Source of the DNA: Chrysochromulina parva
Taxonomy: Eukaryota; Haptophyta; Prymnesiales; Chrysochromulinaceae
Assembly: GCA_002887195.1 (NCBI GenBank)
Contig: PJAB01000556.1
Coordinates: 1 to 23,853, forward strand
Reading direction: 5' to 3'
Length of the DNA stretch: 23,853 nt
Positions 1 through 10,577 of this stretch are shown here, piece by piece (position 1 is the first letter of the stretch; every line of letters starts with the position of its first letter). Under the pieces are notes generated by a model. It had not been told where the DNA came from and searched no databases. It worked only from the letters and a program-made list of their open reading frames with translations. The translations under genes and the position numbers were made by a program.

Positions 1-1041
1 CGGCTCGAGAAGTTGCGGCGGCTGCACATGTCCATGATCTGGTCTGACGCAGATCCGCCCGAGACGCCCAAGGATTGCGACGATCCCCTGTTTGGATTGA
101 TGATGAAGGTCGGATTCAAGCGGCGCCATCGCGTCAAGGGAGAGTTCGGCGTGCCCGATGAGGACAAGCAGGAGCCCGCGCGCACCGAGCGTGCCCTCGA
201 ATTCGCCTTCTTTTGGCCGACACGCATCATGTACCTGTTCGGCTACGGTTCGGGTGACAGAGAACACATCACCGACGCCGAGTACTTGAAGAAGAAGATC
301 TCGATCATGGGGCTCAATTGCTGTGAGACTCACGAACGGCCGGGCGATGCCTTGGAGCGCGGGCCCATGTGGCTGGACGAAGCCAAGGGCGGTCGAGGCG
401 TCCACTACCTGTCGGTGCAGTTGGGGCTGCAGCTCGTAGCGGGCGCTCTCTCGGGCTACCTCGAGGCCCATCCGTGGAAGATGACCTCGGATGGTGGCGT
501 TTTCCTCATGGTTGCTCTCCTCTGCACGCAGTTTTTGAGCCTCCTATGGTGCGCAGCCAACACTGCCTCGGATTATCTGAAATCCGGGCAAGCCATTACC
601 GTCTACTCGATGGAGTTCCTGGCGAGTCTCCTCGTCTTCGTAGCTGGCTTGGTGGCCGATTCTGACCTCGAGGGCTCGCTGATGCTCGCCGTGCGCGCGG
701 CGGACATCATGGTGTATTGCGCGTTCGTGCCCATGATTTTGATGGGGTGGGACAATCTTGTTTGCCCCCCGCTGAAAATGTTCCTCAAGGGCGAAGGGGG
801 AACGTTGGAGACACTCTACCTCATGTTCATCGCGCTCCTTTTGATCCCGGTAACGATCGCGCAGACCATGTTTGGCTTTGGCGGGGGCAGCACGGACTTG
901 GCCATGTCGGTTGTGGGCGCCATGGATATTGTGGCGGGCGACGTTGCGGCCACCGCCGACGAGACGGCAGAAGAACAAGGGGCCGGAGATGGCGAAGGAG
1001 CGGTTGACCGTGTCGAAGAGATTCAGCCTCTTGAGGGGTGA
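1..1041 (+). CDS. Multi-span membrane protein, 3' part (5' end beyond window)
   Basis: The frame is open from base 1 and stops at TGA 1039-1041, giving about 346 residues of a C-terminal part. The first ATG (base 28) has no special claim to be a start, since coding continues upstream to the edge. About five hydrophobic segments are visible, near residues 138-157, 165-186, 199-219, 234-253 and 270-293. The last is followed by a glycine-rich turn and an acidic tail of about 40 residues rich in Ala, Glu and Gly. The first ~130 residues are polar with scattered Cys (for example LNCCE), and probably lie outside the membrane. I do not recognise the family. It could be the C-terminal membrane domain of a larger protein or a small integral membrane protein. 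It is convergent with the coiled-coil gene, with 179 bp between the two stops. Confidence 0.7.
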   Translation, partial: RLEKLRRLHMSMIWSDADPPETPKDCDDPLFGLMMKVGFKRRHRVKGEFGVPDEDKQEPARTERALEFAFFWPTRIMYLFGYGSGDREHITDAEYLKKKISIMGLNCCETHERPGDALERGPMWLDEAKGGRGVHYLSVQLGLQLVAGALSGYLEAHPWKMTSDGGVFLMVALLCTQFLSLLWCAANTASDYLKSGQAITVYSMEFLASLLVFVAGLVADSDLEGSLMLAVRAADIMVYCAFVPMILMGWDNLVCPPLKMFLKGEGGTLETLYLMFIALLLIPVTIAQTMFGFGGGSTDLAMSVVGAMDIVAGDVAATADETAEEQGAGDGEGAVDRVEEIQPLEG

Positions 1042-1220
1042 TGCTGCGCAGGTAGCGTTCGGGCGCATTCGGGAGTCGAATGGGTAGGCGCGGGTGTAGG
1101 CGCGGGTGTGTAAAGCGATGTGTGCACGTACACACGAAAAGAGCGAGGAGGGTGCAGGGTCCCGTCGATGCAATCATTGGTTTTGAAGACTTTTGTTTGT
1201 ATTCAGTTCCATATCTCTCT
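1042..1220. other. Intergenic, between two convergent stops
   Basis: This short stretch must hold the 3' ends of both the membrane-protein gene and the coiled-coil gene. It contains a 12-bp unit, TAGGCGCGGGTG, repeated twice at about 1084-1107. I see no gene in it and no canonical AATAAA signal. Confidence 0.5.
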
Positions 1221-4200
1221 CTAAAGAGCAACGAGCTGACGGCCATGGAGGTTGGTCGCGACATAGAGCTCGACGCCGAGCGGGCTGCCGCTCCGCTTCG
1301 GCAGCCGTGCGCGCGGCGCCGCATCTCCTCCCTGCAGCTCGCGGAACGCCTCGAGCGCCTCGAGCGCCGTGCCCGGCCGCGGGAGCGACTTGGCAAGCCC
1401 CACTGGCAGTGCTCGGCGCACCGTGAGTGGCGCGGCAGCCGACGGTGCTGATGAGTGCGCCTCCTGCCGGGCGGCCCAGCTGCTGCTCGGGACGGCGCTC
1501 GGGACGTACAGAGGACGCACGCTCGCGCTCACCTTGGGCAGCGGCTCCGTGCTCGGCGAGGCGTCGCCATGTGCCAGCCACTCCTTGCGCAGCTGCTGCC
1601 GCTGCTGGTCCGCGCTCAGGGCGTAGAAAGGAGTCTTCTTTGCGTCGGCTGCCCTGCTCACGTGGGCCCCTCCCTGCGTCAACGGCCTGCGGATGTTCCC
1701 GGCGCTGCTGCTGCCCCCCAGTACCGGCACGGCGCCCAACACGGCGCCCAGCACGGCGCCTGGCACCCGGCTGGGCGTTGCGATCGCGCACGCCTGTCCA
1801 GACGCCTTCACAGACGCCTTCACAGACGCCTGTCCGTGAGGCTGTTGTCCGAGGAGGGAGTTCAGCGGAGGCGGCCACTCCGCTTGTGCGAGGGTCGTAC
1901 CGAGCGTCGTACCGAGCGTCGTACCGAGCGCGGACGTCGGCGGATGGCTTGGGCACGATGCCGATGAGGGGTCGAAGCGACAGGAGATGATGGCAGCGAC
2001 GGCCCCCGCTTGCGGCAGACCCCCCTGTGGCCTCGTGCCCAACTGACCGGTGGGTGGTGCTCGACCCGACGTGAGTGGGCGCGACCCGTCATCGAGGGCT
2101 GCATCGGGTGTGCGCGGCGGCGGCGGGAAGCTCATGAGCCGAAGCGGCGGCGCGTCCGGGCCCACCTGTGAGGAAGAGGGCAGGGGCGCCGTGGTGAGCA
2201 CTTGCATGCGAGGCAGGGGCGCGGGTCTGCCTACCAGTGTTGACAGGGCCCCGAACGAGTACGCGTACTGCTCGGCCACTGCATCTCGCGCCGTCTCGCG
2301 GCTGCCGGTGCGGCTGCCGCCACGCGGCTGGGAGGGGGCGTGTGGGAAGGGGGCGTGTGGGAAGCCGTTTGGGGGGCGTTGGCCGGATTCGGCGCTGGAG
2401 TTGCCTAATTTGGACTCGGAGGCGCTCCGACGGAGGCCCGTTGGCGTCATTCGGCACGTACCCGTCGGCCTGCCCCGGCGGCCTCCCTCGACACCCCCGT
2501 CTCGCTGCGCGCTCGCGCCATCTCGCGGTGAGCTCGCGCCCACCGATCGCGTGCTTGCACACATCCCCCCGCCGCCGAGCGAAGCGTACGCGCTAGCGGG
2601 CGGCGTCGAGGGCGGCGATTGCATGCGTCGCGCGACGCCTCCAAAGTACGCTGATGGCACTGATGACGCTGAGGAGTCGAGTGGAGGTCTCGCATCGGTG
2701 GTGTTGGCTTGCATGCCGGGCCGTCCCGATGCAGGCACGCCATCGGGCGATGGGTGCCGAGAGGGCGAGGGGTGCACTTCTGACACGTGGCCTTCTGACA
2801 CGTGGCCTTGTGAGGAGGCGAGCGGGCTGTCGTCGCGCCGCTCGCCTGCGCGCTTGCCCTGCGCGCCTGCAGGCGAGACCAAGCTACGTGTACTTGGGAA
2901 GCCCCTCGAGCCTGCCCTCGAGAGCGAGCGACGGCTCGGCGCCGTCCCGAGCTCCTCGGGGCCCTTGAGCGCCGTCCCGAGCTCGTCGGGGCCCATGAGC
3001 GTGGCTGATCGCAGAACCTGGACCGAGGCCGCCGCCATCTTGGCACCCACCTGGAAGAGAGTAGAAGGGTGGGACACGTGGACACGTTATCATCGTCATC
3101 AGTAGGCAAGAGGCCATTGAGCAGAGGCACACACACAGGGCGCGCGCGTGGACGCTCAGGGCGGCGCTCACCTTGCCCAGCTCGCGCTCGATGCGCTCGA
3201 TACGCTGCTGGGTCTGCGCCCGGTACTCCTCCATCTTGGCCTCCGCCTCGGCCTTCTCGCCCAGATACGTGTTTTGGAGAGCGGCCATGCGCGCCTCTTC
3301 ACTGATGCGCGCCTCGGTGAGCACCTGCTCGATCTGCGCGTGCACGAGTTTCGTCATGTTTGAGCCCTCTTCGAGTGCGCTCGTCATCGTGCGTATCGCT
3401 GCCTCGAGCTCGACGATCCGCGCCGCCTGCCCCGTGTTCTGCTGCTCGAGCAACGCGGCGCGCGCTCGGAGATGCTCCAGCTCGAGCATCGACGTCTCCC
3501 TCGGCTCGGCACCGGCTGAGGGGGCTGAGGGGGCAGGGGGCGGCGCTCGCGACGGCGCGGCAGGTAGGGGGATCCCCTTGGCATCGAGCAGCCGTGCAAT
3601 CTCGTCCTCCTTGTCGCGCAGCTCGGCCCTCATCTTTGTCACGAGGGCCTCCTTCTCCTTGTCGAGCGCGGCGATCAGCAACGAGCGCGCGAGCTCAGCG
3701 GCGACCTTGATCTTCCTGAGCAGCCGGACGAGCTCCTGCTTCTCCGCCTGCAGATTGCCCGAGATTTCGAGCTGCGTCGCGAGCTGCGCCTTGAGCCTCG
3801 CGAGCTCCGCCCACGCCGCCTCCGCCCTCTCGAACGCCTCGAGCTCGGCGGGACGAGGCGCGAGTGGCAGCTCGAGAGGCAGCTCGGCGCTTGCAGGGGT
3901 CATCGGGCGAGCCGCCATCGCAAGGCCCGGTGTGGTGGGGCGCGAAGGCCCATTGCCCGAGTCGCGCGAGGTGACGCGCTCTCGGAGCGCGTGCAGACTG
4001 GCGAGCTCCCCGTCGGCAGATTGCAGCTCGGCGCGGATGAGCTCGAGCACGAGCTGATCTGCCGACGCGAGCTGCGCCTCGAGCTCGCGCGACCTCGCCT
4101 CGAGCTCGCGCGACCTCGCCACGGCGACCGCCTGCGCCGCCGCGTCTCCCTGCCCCGCGTACGCTGCCCTGAGCTGCTCCGCCGCCGCTTCGAGCGCAGC

Positions 4201-6783
4201 GCTCGCGACGGCGCCCTCGCGCTCAAGGAGCGAGATCTCGATCCCGAGCAGCCGGCGTGCGAGCTCGAAGGATGCCCGGGACGACGCCTCGACCGACTCG
4301 GTGCCGTCTTCAAACGCCTCGAGCACGGCGCGCGCCGCCGCCTCCGCCTTGGCCATGACCGCCGCCTCGGAAGCGGCCGACCCCGAGCGCGAATGCGCCA
4401 AAAAGGCGCGTGCGGCGAGCTGCAGCCGCTCCTTCGCGATCTGAATGGAATCTGGGGGGGATGGCTCGGCTGAGGAGGCGAGCGCCGTGCTGAGCGCCTC
4501 CTGCGCCGCCTTGAGCTCCGTCCGCAGACTGTCCACCACGCCCGCGAGGCGCTGCACCTCGTCTAGGGAGGCACGGAGCTCGGTGCCGGCCGCCGCGAGC
4601 TTGGCCCGCTCTTCCTCGAGCTGTGCACGTAGGGCGTCGCCCACCTCCGTCGCGCCTTGAAGCCGCTCCTCAGCCAGGCGCATCCCCCGCGCGCCCTGGG
4701 CGGCAAGTGCCGCCATCGCCTCCTCATGCGCTGCACAGATGGCCGCCAGTTGGGCCGCGGCGGCGTGCTCGAGCACGACTCGGTGCTCTCGGAGTGCCGC
4801 GAGGCGCTCCGCATTGAGCTTCTGTGCGTCGCCCTCGCTCCTCTCGAGTGCTCGGGACGACGCCTCGACCATGGAGACGAGCTTGTCGCGCGTCTTCTCG
4901 AGCGAGGCCCTAGCCTGCGTCGACATGCCGCCCTCACCCTGCGCTGCCGCGGCGGCCGCCGCACTCAGGTCCCGCTCGAGCTGCTCGAGCTGCACAACGA
5001 GCTGCTTGTGCTCCTCCACCGCCGCGCCTCGTTTCTTGGCCTGCGCCTCCACCTCGGCGCTCCGCCTGCTCGCGTGCTGCTGGCTCGCTAGTAAGCTGCT
5101 CGAGAGGCGACTCACCTCGGCGGACGCTGCTGCCGCGGACGCGGCGGCCGCCGCCGCCGCCGCAGCCTCCGCCTCCTCCTCCATACTTGAAGCGGGCGGT
5201 GCTGCGGGCAAAGGCGCGGGCACCGCCTTCAGACGCATTGCCGCCGCCGCCATCTGCTCGGCCGCCTGCGCCTCCATCGCCGAGAGGACCGCCTCGGCGC
5301 TTAGCTGCGCCATCTCGAGCCGCCCGAGGAGCCGGCGCTCGTCACGTCGGCACAGGGCGCGCGCCTCGCCCACCGCGCTCGCCGTGCGCTGCTCGCTGAG
5401 GAACGCGGCATGCTCGGCCTCGCGCCGCGCCGTCGTGAGCTTCTCCTCGGAGGCGGCATGCGCGTCGCGCGCCGTGTCCAGTTGCTCCAACGCCTTTTGG
5501 AGCCGCGCCTCGAACTCGACACGCTGCGCGCTCAATTTGAGCTCGAGCCGATCCTTGAGCTCCTGCCGGAGCGCTTGCTTTTCGGCCTCGGCCGCAAGCT
5601 GCGCCTCGCGGAGCGCCGCCTCCGAGTTGCGCCTCGACAGCGCGATCGCGTCATCGAGGGAAGTCTGGAGCCACTTGCTTTTCTCCTCGGCCTCGCGCAG
5701 CTTTGTCTGATCGTCGAGCTGACGCGCCGCCGCGATCGACGCCTGCGACGCGCTTTCCTCGGCCGCGCGTCGCAACTTGGCCGCCCACCCGTCGCACTCG
5801 ACCTGCAGCCGGTTGTTCTCTTCGCGCAGCTTGTCGATTTGGAGGAGTTGTGCCTGGGCTCGCGTGAGGCTCACCTGAAGCGTCGCCACCTCTGCCTCAG
5901 CCGCGTCGGCGCGTTGGTCAAGCTCGTGGAGCGCTCGCACGTGCACTGTCTGGAGCGCCCTCAGCTTGGTCTCGAGCTCCTCCTCGTGCTCGAGCTCGGC
6001 CGAGCGCAGAGCGTCTCGCGCCTCCTCCACGGCCCTTTCGGCCGTTGAGACGCGGTTGATCTGATCGTGCAGCTGTGCCCGAAGCTCCGCCACCTCTCTG
6101 CGGGCGCCCTTGGCCTCGCCGCGCGCGACGCGCAGCGTGCTCGAGAGCTCCTGCACGGTCTCCTGCAGCTGCTGCAGCAGCGAGATCTCGCCCTCGTGCA
6201 GCTCGGCGAGTCGCTGCACCTGCGTCTGCTTCGCGGCGATCGCACGGTCCACGAGCGCCTCCGCGCCGCCACCCATGTCGTCGTCCGCACCGCTCGGAGT
6301 TTCGTCAGCGCCATCGCGCACCTGGGCGAGCGCGTCGCGCAGCACACGCTTGCGCTCGACGGCGACGCGCTCCTGCAGCGAGAGCATATCTGTGATGCCC
6401 ATGTGCAGCATGTCCACCTCCGCCACGGTCAGCGGGGGCGCGTTCGCATCGCCCTCCTTGGTGCCCTGCGCGTAGTTGTCGAAGACGCGGTTGACACGCA
6501 TCACAACGCGCTGCAGCTCGTCGTACGCGGTCAGCTCGCGCTTCAGGTCGTCAAAGGGCTCCACCTCCGGTGCGTCGTAGTACGCGGGGAGCTCGCCCGT
6601 CCCCACGATGACGGGCAGCAGTCGCCGCTCTTCGACGACGGGCGCTGCCCCCGTGGACCGCCCCTGTTCCTTGATCTTGCGTTTCGCCTTCTGGACGAAG
6701 AGCGCGGCCGAAAAGGCCGCCTCGGAGCCAGGGACGGCCGGGGGCGGCTTGGGAGTGATGAAAGTAGTGTGGACCTTCACCAT
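1221..6783 (-). CDS. Large coiled-coil protein with low-complexity tail (2 exons)
   Basis: Exon 1 is 6783-3172 and exon 2 is 3050-1221; the intron is 3171-3051 (121 bp). The intron begins GTGAGC and ends in a pyrimidine-rich CTCTCTTCCAG, phase 0, so GK joins VGAKMAAA. The product is about 1813 residues, with ATG at 6783-6781. Residues 1-85 are not coiled coil and include an aromatic/acidic patch around GELPAYYDAPEVEPFDDL. From about 85 to 1200 the sequence is almost continuous heptad-like Glu/Lys/Arg/Ala/Leu coiled coil. It is broken by an alanine run (about 534-560) and two Pro/Ser-rich hinges (about 941-975 and 1069-1094). Residues 1205-1813 (exon 2) are Ser/Pro/Gly/Ala-rich, unstructured, and full of short in-frame tandem duplications. 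No motor or enzyme domain is visible. A scaffold or cytoskeletal/centriolar filament protein is likely from composition alone, but I cannot name a family. It is divergent from the F-BAR gene, 189 bp between start codons. Confidence 0.8.
3051..3171 (-). other. Intron of the coiled-coil gene
   Basis: The donor is GTGAGC and the acceptor CTCTTCCAG, phase 0, 121 bp. Reading through it gives a Cys-rich hydrophobic stretch unlike both flanks, which supports removal. Its sense strand contains CTACTGATGACGATGATAAC, one copy of the CTGATG motif found repeatedly in other introns of this window. Confidence 0.8.
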
Positions 6784-6972
6784 CTTCGAAACCGACCGCG
6801 GCGTACCCCCTTTTGGGAAGAGAATTTCCGGTTTGCATGCATGCGTCGGCTCCTCGTCTCATCACGCGAACATTGAGGCATCCTTTCTGAGACATTGCGG
6901 CACCCCTTCACTGACTTTCACGCAAGTTCTTTTCACAGACTATTCTGCTTCGCTCCAGAGTTTGAATCACGC
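6784..6972. promoter_or_regulatory. Bidirectional promoter region, coiled-coil / F-BAR genes
   Basis: Start codons face away from each other across 189 bp, so both promoters and 5' UTRs must lie here unless there are further upstream non-coding exons. The stretch is less GC-rich than the flanking genes. It contains TTTGCATGCATG (6832-6843), also found upstream of the gene at 23704. A TTTTCACAG at about 6932-6940 could be a 5'-UTR splice acceptor. No TATA box is evident. Confidence 0.5.
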
Positions 6973-9925
6973 ATGGCGCTCTCCATTAGGCAGCGCCCCA
7001 CCGCGACCTCCTCGCGCACGGAGGCCGTGCTGTACGCGGTGGCGACGGCACCGACGGTGTCCGTCGAGCTGGGCGGCGTCGTCGAGTACCCGCCGCTGCC
7101 CCCGTTGCGCTCCGTCGATGCCACGCCGAGCGCGGAGGAGGTTGCGAGCTTCTCCGCCTCGCTGTGGTCAGCGCGCCTGCCGCACGGCTTCGGCGTGGCG
7201 TCGCGCCGAGCGTCGTCTTCGTACGACAGAGACGTGCTCGAGTATTTTACCGAGCTCGCGCAGCTCGAGGAGCAGTACGCCTCCGGCCTGCAGCGGCTCA
7301 ACGAGCGGCGCCGTGAGGTGCAGTACGCGAGCACGCAGCATGCCTGGCTGGCGGTGCAGCAGGCGGTGCGCGAGGCGGCGCAGTCGCACCGCGTGTTCGC
7401 CGGGGAGGTGCTCGCGACGGTCGTCCAGCCGCTCAAGAGCGCGGTGAGCCAGGCGCGCACGCACGAGGCCGAAAGCCTGTCGCTCTCCCTGGCGGCGCTC
7501 GACAAGGTGAAGCAGAGCCGTCGGCGTGCGCGCGACGAGGCCACGACGTACGCGCGGCTGCTGCATCGGTACCGCAAAGAGGCCCGCCGTGAAAACACGC
7601 GCCCCGCCACGGCGCCCGAGGCGGTGCTGCTCTTCGAGGCCGCGCGCTCCTGCGCCGACGCGGTCTCCGCGGCCAACGCGTCGACGGCCCACTTTGAGAC
7701 CCACGTGGAGGCGCAGGCGGTGGATGCGTTGCAGGAGCACGAGGAGCGCCGGCTCGAGGCGCTCACGAGCGCCTTCGACGCCTTCGCCGCGAGCACCGAG
7801 CGCTCTCAAGTGCTCAGCACGGCGTCCAGGGCCGAGCTGCGCCGCGCGAGCGACGCGGTCAAGGTGGGCGACGACATCTGTGGCTTTGCCGCGACGTACG
7901 CGAGCGGGGCGGCGCGCGCCACCGACCCGCTCGTGCCGCCCAGCTTCTGCAACGAGCTCGCCGAGGCCGCGGAGGGCTTCGAGCACGACCAGGAGGGCTT
8001 CTGGGGGGCCCTGCTTCGGCCTTTCCGCGGTCTCGCAGCTTCCATCTTTGGCGACGACGGTCGCGACGAGTTCCCGGCGGTGAAGCACAAGCCGCTGACC
8101 TCAACGGCACTCGACAGTCTCGCCGCGCTTGGCCGGCAATGCTCGGGCGATGGGCCCGAGATTGTCGAGATCGATGGGCCGGAGATGACCTCGCCACGCA
8201 TCGTCCTCTGCCAGGGTACGCCCGTGTTCACGTCGCCACCTCCAGCCGCGGCGATCGAGGGGTGGAGGGTGGAGGAGGTGGGGGCGGAGGGGGCGGCGGC
8301 GAAGGGGGCGAAGGGAGCGGAGGGGGCGGAGGGGGCGGAGGGGGCGGAGGGGGCGGAGGGGGCGGAGGGGGCGGAGGGGGCAGCATCCCCTGCGCCCGTG
8401 GAGAGCGGAGATGTCGAGCTCGATGACGAGCTAGACGATCTCGACGACGACGTCGCGATGCATGCGGATCGAACCCCTGTGAGCCAACGGGGGCCGAGTT
8501 CGCCGCCGGTGGGGCCTCAAGATTCGTCACTCAAGATTCGTCACTCGCTGAGCACAGGCGAGCGCGAGGAGTGTCGACGCGAGAGGAGTGCGGCGACCAA
8601 GGAACGTCCCGTGAGCGCGCGCGCCAGCCGCCGAAGGCAGGAGGAAGCGGCGCCGAGTGCGATCGCGGAGCCTGCAGAGGCGTCCGCGGCCTCTGTCGCT
8701 GAGGCCACCGAGCCGACTGCCACCATTGCGCAGATTGCAGCCGCCGAGCCCATGGCCGTCGCCGTGGACAGTGCCACCGTGGCCATCCGGGAGGACAGTC
8801 CCAAGGAGGCACTGGCGGAGAAGGCACTGGCGAGCCTGGCGCCCGCACCACCTCGGGCGCCGTCCTGGGCACCGGACGCGCCCGCCTTGCCGTTCTCCCC
8901 TTCGGGCATCGGTCGTCGAAAGAGCGTTGCGATGCTCGTGAAGCAGCGCAGCGACGTGCCAGCAGACGAGATGGAGGCCATCCTCAATTCGGTCGATGAG
9001 CTCGTGACGAGCCTCGGGGGCGCGGGGCTCACCTTGGGCGAAGAGCTCGACATCGCTGATGACATGATCGCTCGACTCGCTGGGGGCGCCGTCGCGGGCG
9101 ACGGTGGCGAGCAGGGCTCTTCCGAACTCGACGCGGGCCTCGACCCGGCCACCTTTGAAGAAGGCGAGTGGTTCTACCAGGAGGCGAATGGCGACGTGTC
9201 TCCTCCCCTCACGTGGGACGAGATGCGCACGCTCGCGGGTGACGCGATCATTCTTGCGGACATGTGCGTGGCCTCGTCGAACGCATTTGGCCAACGGAGC
9301 TTTCCTAATTTGGCCAACGGAGCGCCGCTGCGGGCGCCGCTGCGGATGCCGCTGCGTCCTTCAGATTGCCCCTTCGAGAGTGCCACTGATGAGCTCTGAT
9401 GGCCTCCCTCATCAGGTACGTGTTCCTCGAGGGAACTGCCGAGTGGGTGCCTGCTGACTCTGTCCCCGGGCTGCTTCCCTCGCCCGCCGAGCCGCTCACA
9501 GCATCCGTCCCCGAGCCGCTGACAGCAGAGGCGCCGCCGTTGGCAGACCCGCCGCCGCCGTTGGCAGACCCGCCGCCGCCGCCATATGAGGCTGCGGACG
9601 AGTCAGAGGCATCCGCAACGCCGCCGCAGCCGCAGCCACCGCCCCCCCTGGTCTTCGATGAGAACTCGCCACTCCAGGCGCGCACGAGCGGCCGGTTCGC
9701 CCCGAGTGCCAAGGCGACCCCACAGCCACCCACGACGCCGCCGCCGCCGCCCGAGGACGACGCCCAACACGATGCCCTCGGGCTCGACGCACGGCTCGCC
9801 GAGCTCAGCCGCTCTTCGCGGCTGAGCCGCTCGCGCAAGCGAGAGACGGCGATCCGAAGCCGCTCGAGTGCGTTCACGGGGCGCAACAGCGCTCTCTTCA
9901 CACCTGAGCCCGAGCCGCCGCCGCC

Positions 9926-9958
<33 letters not shown>

Positions 9959-10577
9959 TGCCGCGCCGCCGCCACCTGCGGCGCCGCCATCATCGAGCGG
10001 TCTGTTTGGCGCCATCCAAGATTTCAACAAGGAGGCGCGCCTAAGGAAGGTGCGTCGCGCGTCCACCGCCTTCGCCAACGGCCGGCGCTCCCTCAGCGGG
10101 CGGCAGTCACACAGGCGCTCGCTCCGGGGGGGGGCGCCGCCCCCCCCTCCGCCCGGCGCGGACTTGCAGGGAGACATCGCGGCGGTGCTCGCGCGCGCGA
10201 TTATGCGCCGGCGTACTGAGTCGCGCATCGATGAGGACTCGGGCGAGGAGGAGCTGACGAGTGCGGAGAGCCGTGCCGAGGAGCTCGCGTGGAGGTGAGT
10301 GGAGCTCGCGGGGAGGAGATCTCCGATAGAATCTCCGAGGGAGCGTGGCACGAACAGGAAACTCGCGAACGTCGTGATGCGTTGGGAGCGGTTGAAAAAG
10401 GGACGTCAAGGTCGGTTGGCCAGGGGGGGTGGTGTGCGAGCTGCGACGCTGGCCGGCTGGGAAGACGGCTCTGAGGGTTGCGGCCATCGTTGCGGCTCGG
10501 CTCGGCCCTCGCCCGGCCGTAACTGTTGGCGTTGGGTACAAGCGGTATCCCTATCCGGTGTACTAGACTACATATAG
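6973..10577 (+). CDS. F-BAR / GYF-like / polyproline / WH2-central-acidic protein (3 exons)
   Basis: Exons are 6973-9263, 9416-10294 and 10358-10577, with both introns in phase 2; the product is about 1129 residues. The ATG at 6973 is the first in frame (the frame is open upstream to 6895 but has no earlier ATG). Residues ~65-335 form an F-BAR (FCH) membrane-curvature domain, signalled by EYFTELAQLEEQYASGLQRL and long charged helices. Residues ~435-475 hold an EGA tandem run. Residues ~730-785 form a GYF_2-like domain, WFYQEANG...MYVFLEGTAEWVPADSVPG, rebuilt exactly across intron 1. A polyproline run (~927-953) could bind profilin or SH3 domains. It is followed by a WH2-like actin-binding motif, GLFGAIQDFNKEARLRKV (~957-974). 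Next comes a WASP-like amphipathic 'central' helix, DIAAVLARAIMRRR, and then acidic DEDSGEEE. Family knowledge: WH2-central-acidic modules activate Arp2/3. That this protein bends membrane and nucleates actin is inference. Exon 3 (KLANVVMRWERLKKGRQ..., basic) rests on a perfect AG|GTGAGT donor; without splicing there, the protein stops at 10298 (about 1057 residues). Confidence 0.72.
8272..8391 (+). repeat. In-frame 9-bp tandem repeat (Glu-Gly-Ala)n
   Basis: A GAG-GGG-GCG-type 9-bp unit is repeated about ten times, preceded by degenerate copies, and encodes a Glu-Gly-Ala run in the linker between the F-BAR and GYF-like regions. The unit length keeps frame, so copy-number changes would only lengthen or shorten the linker. 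Confidence 0.9.
9264..9415 (+). other. Intron 1 of the F-BAR gene (CTGATG-rich 3' end)
   Basis: The donor is GTGCGT and the acceptor CCTCATCAG, 152 bp, phase 2. Splicing joins ...IILADM to YVFLEGTAEW and restores a GYF-type domain, which is the main reason for the model. It holds a direct repeat of TTTGGCCAACGGAGC (about 9286-9323) and ends with GCCACTGATGAGCTCTGATG then GCCTCCCTCATCAG. That last 14-mer also ends the ankyrin-gene intron. Confidence 0.85.
10295..10357 (+). other. Probable intron 2 of the F-BAR gene, overlapping an in-frame stop
   Basis: The stop codon TGA at 10296-10298 sits inside a perfect consensus donor, GGAG|GTGAGT. An acceptor CGAACAG at 10351-10357 keeps phase 2 and opens 73 further codons to TAG 10575-10577. 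The first of these (KLANVVMRWERLKKGRQGR) look protein-like, while the last ~40 look less so. Retention of the 63-bp intron would give the shorter protein. Confidence 0.6.

Noticed and set aside
3173..6876. Several open frames of 100-320 codons on the plus strand across the coiled-coil gene
   Set aside because: All are Ser/Arg/Ala-rich mirror frames of the coiled-coil codons without domain signatures.
8139..8530. Glycine-rich and proline-rich open frames over the EGA repeat
   Set aside because: These are alternative readings of the 9-bp tandem repeat inside the F-BAR exon.
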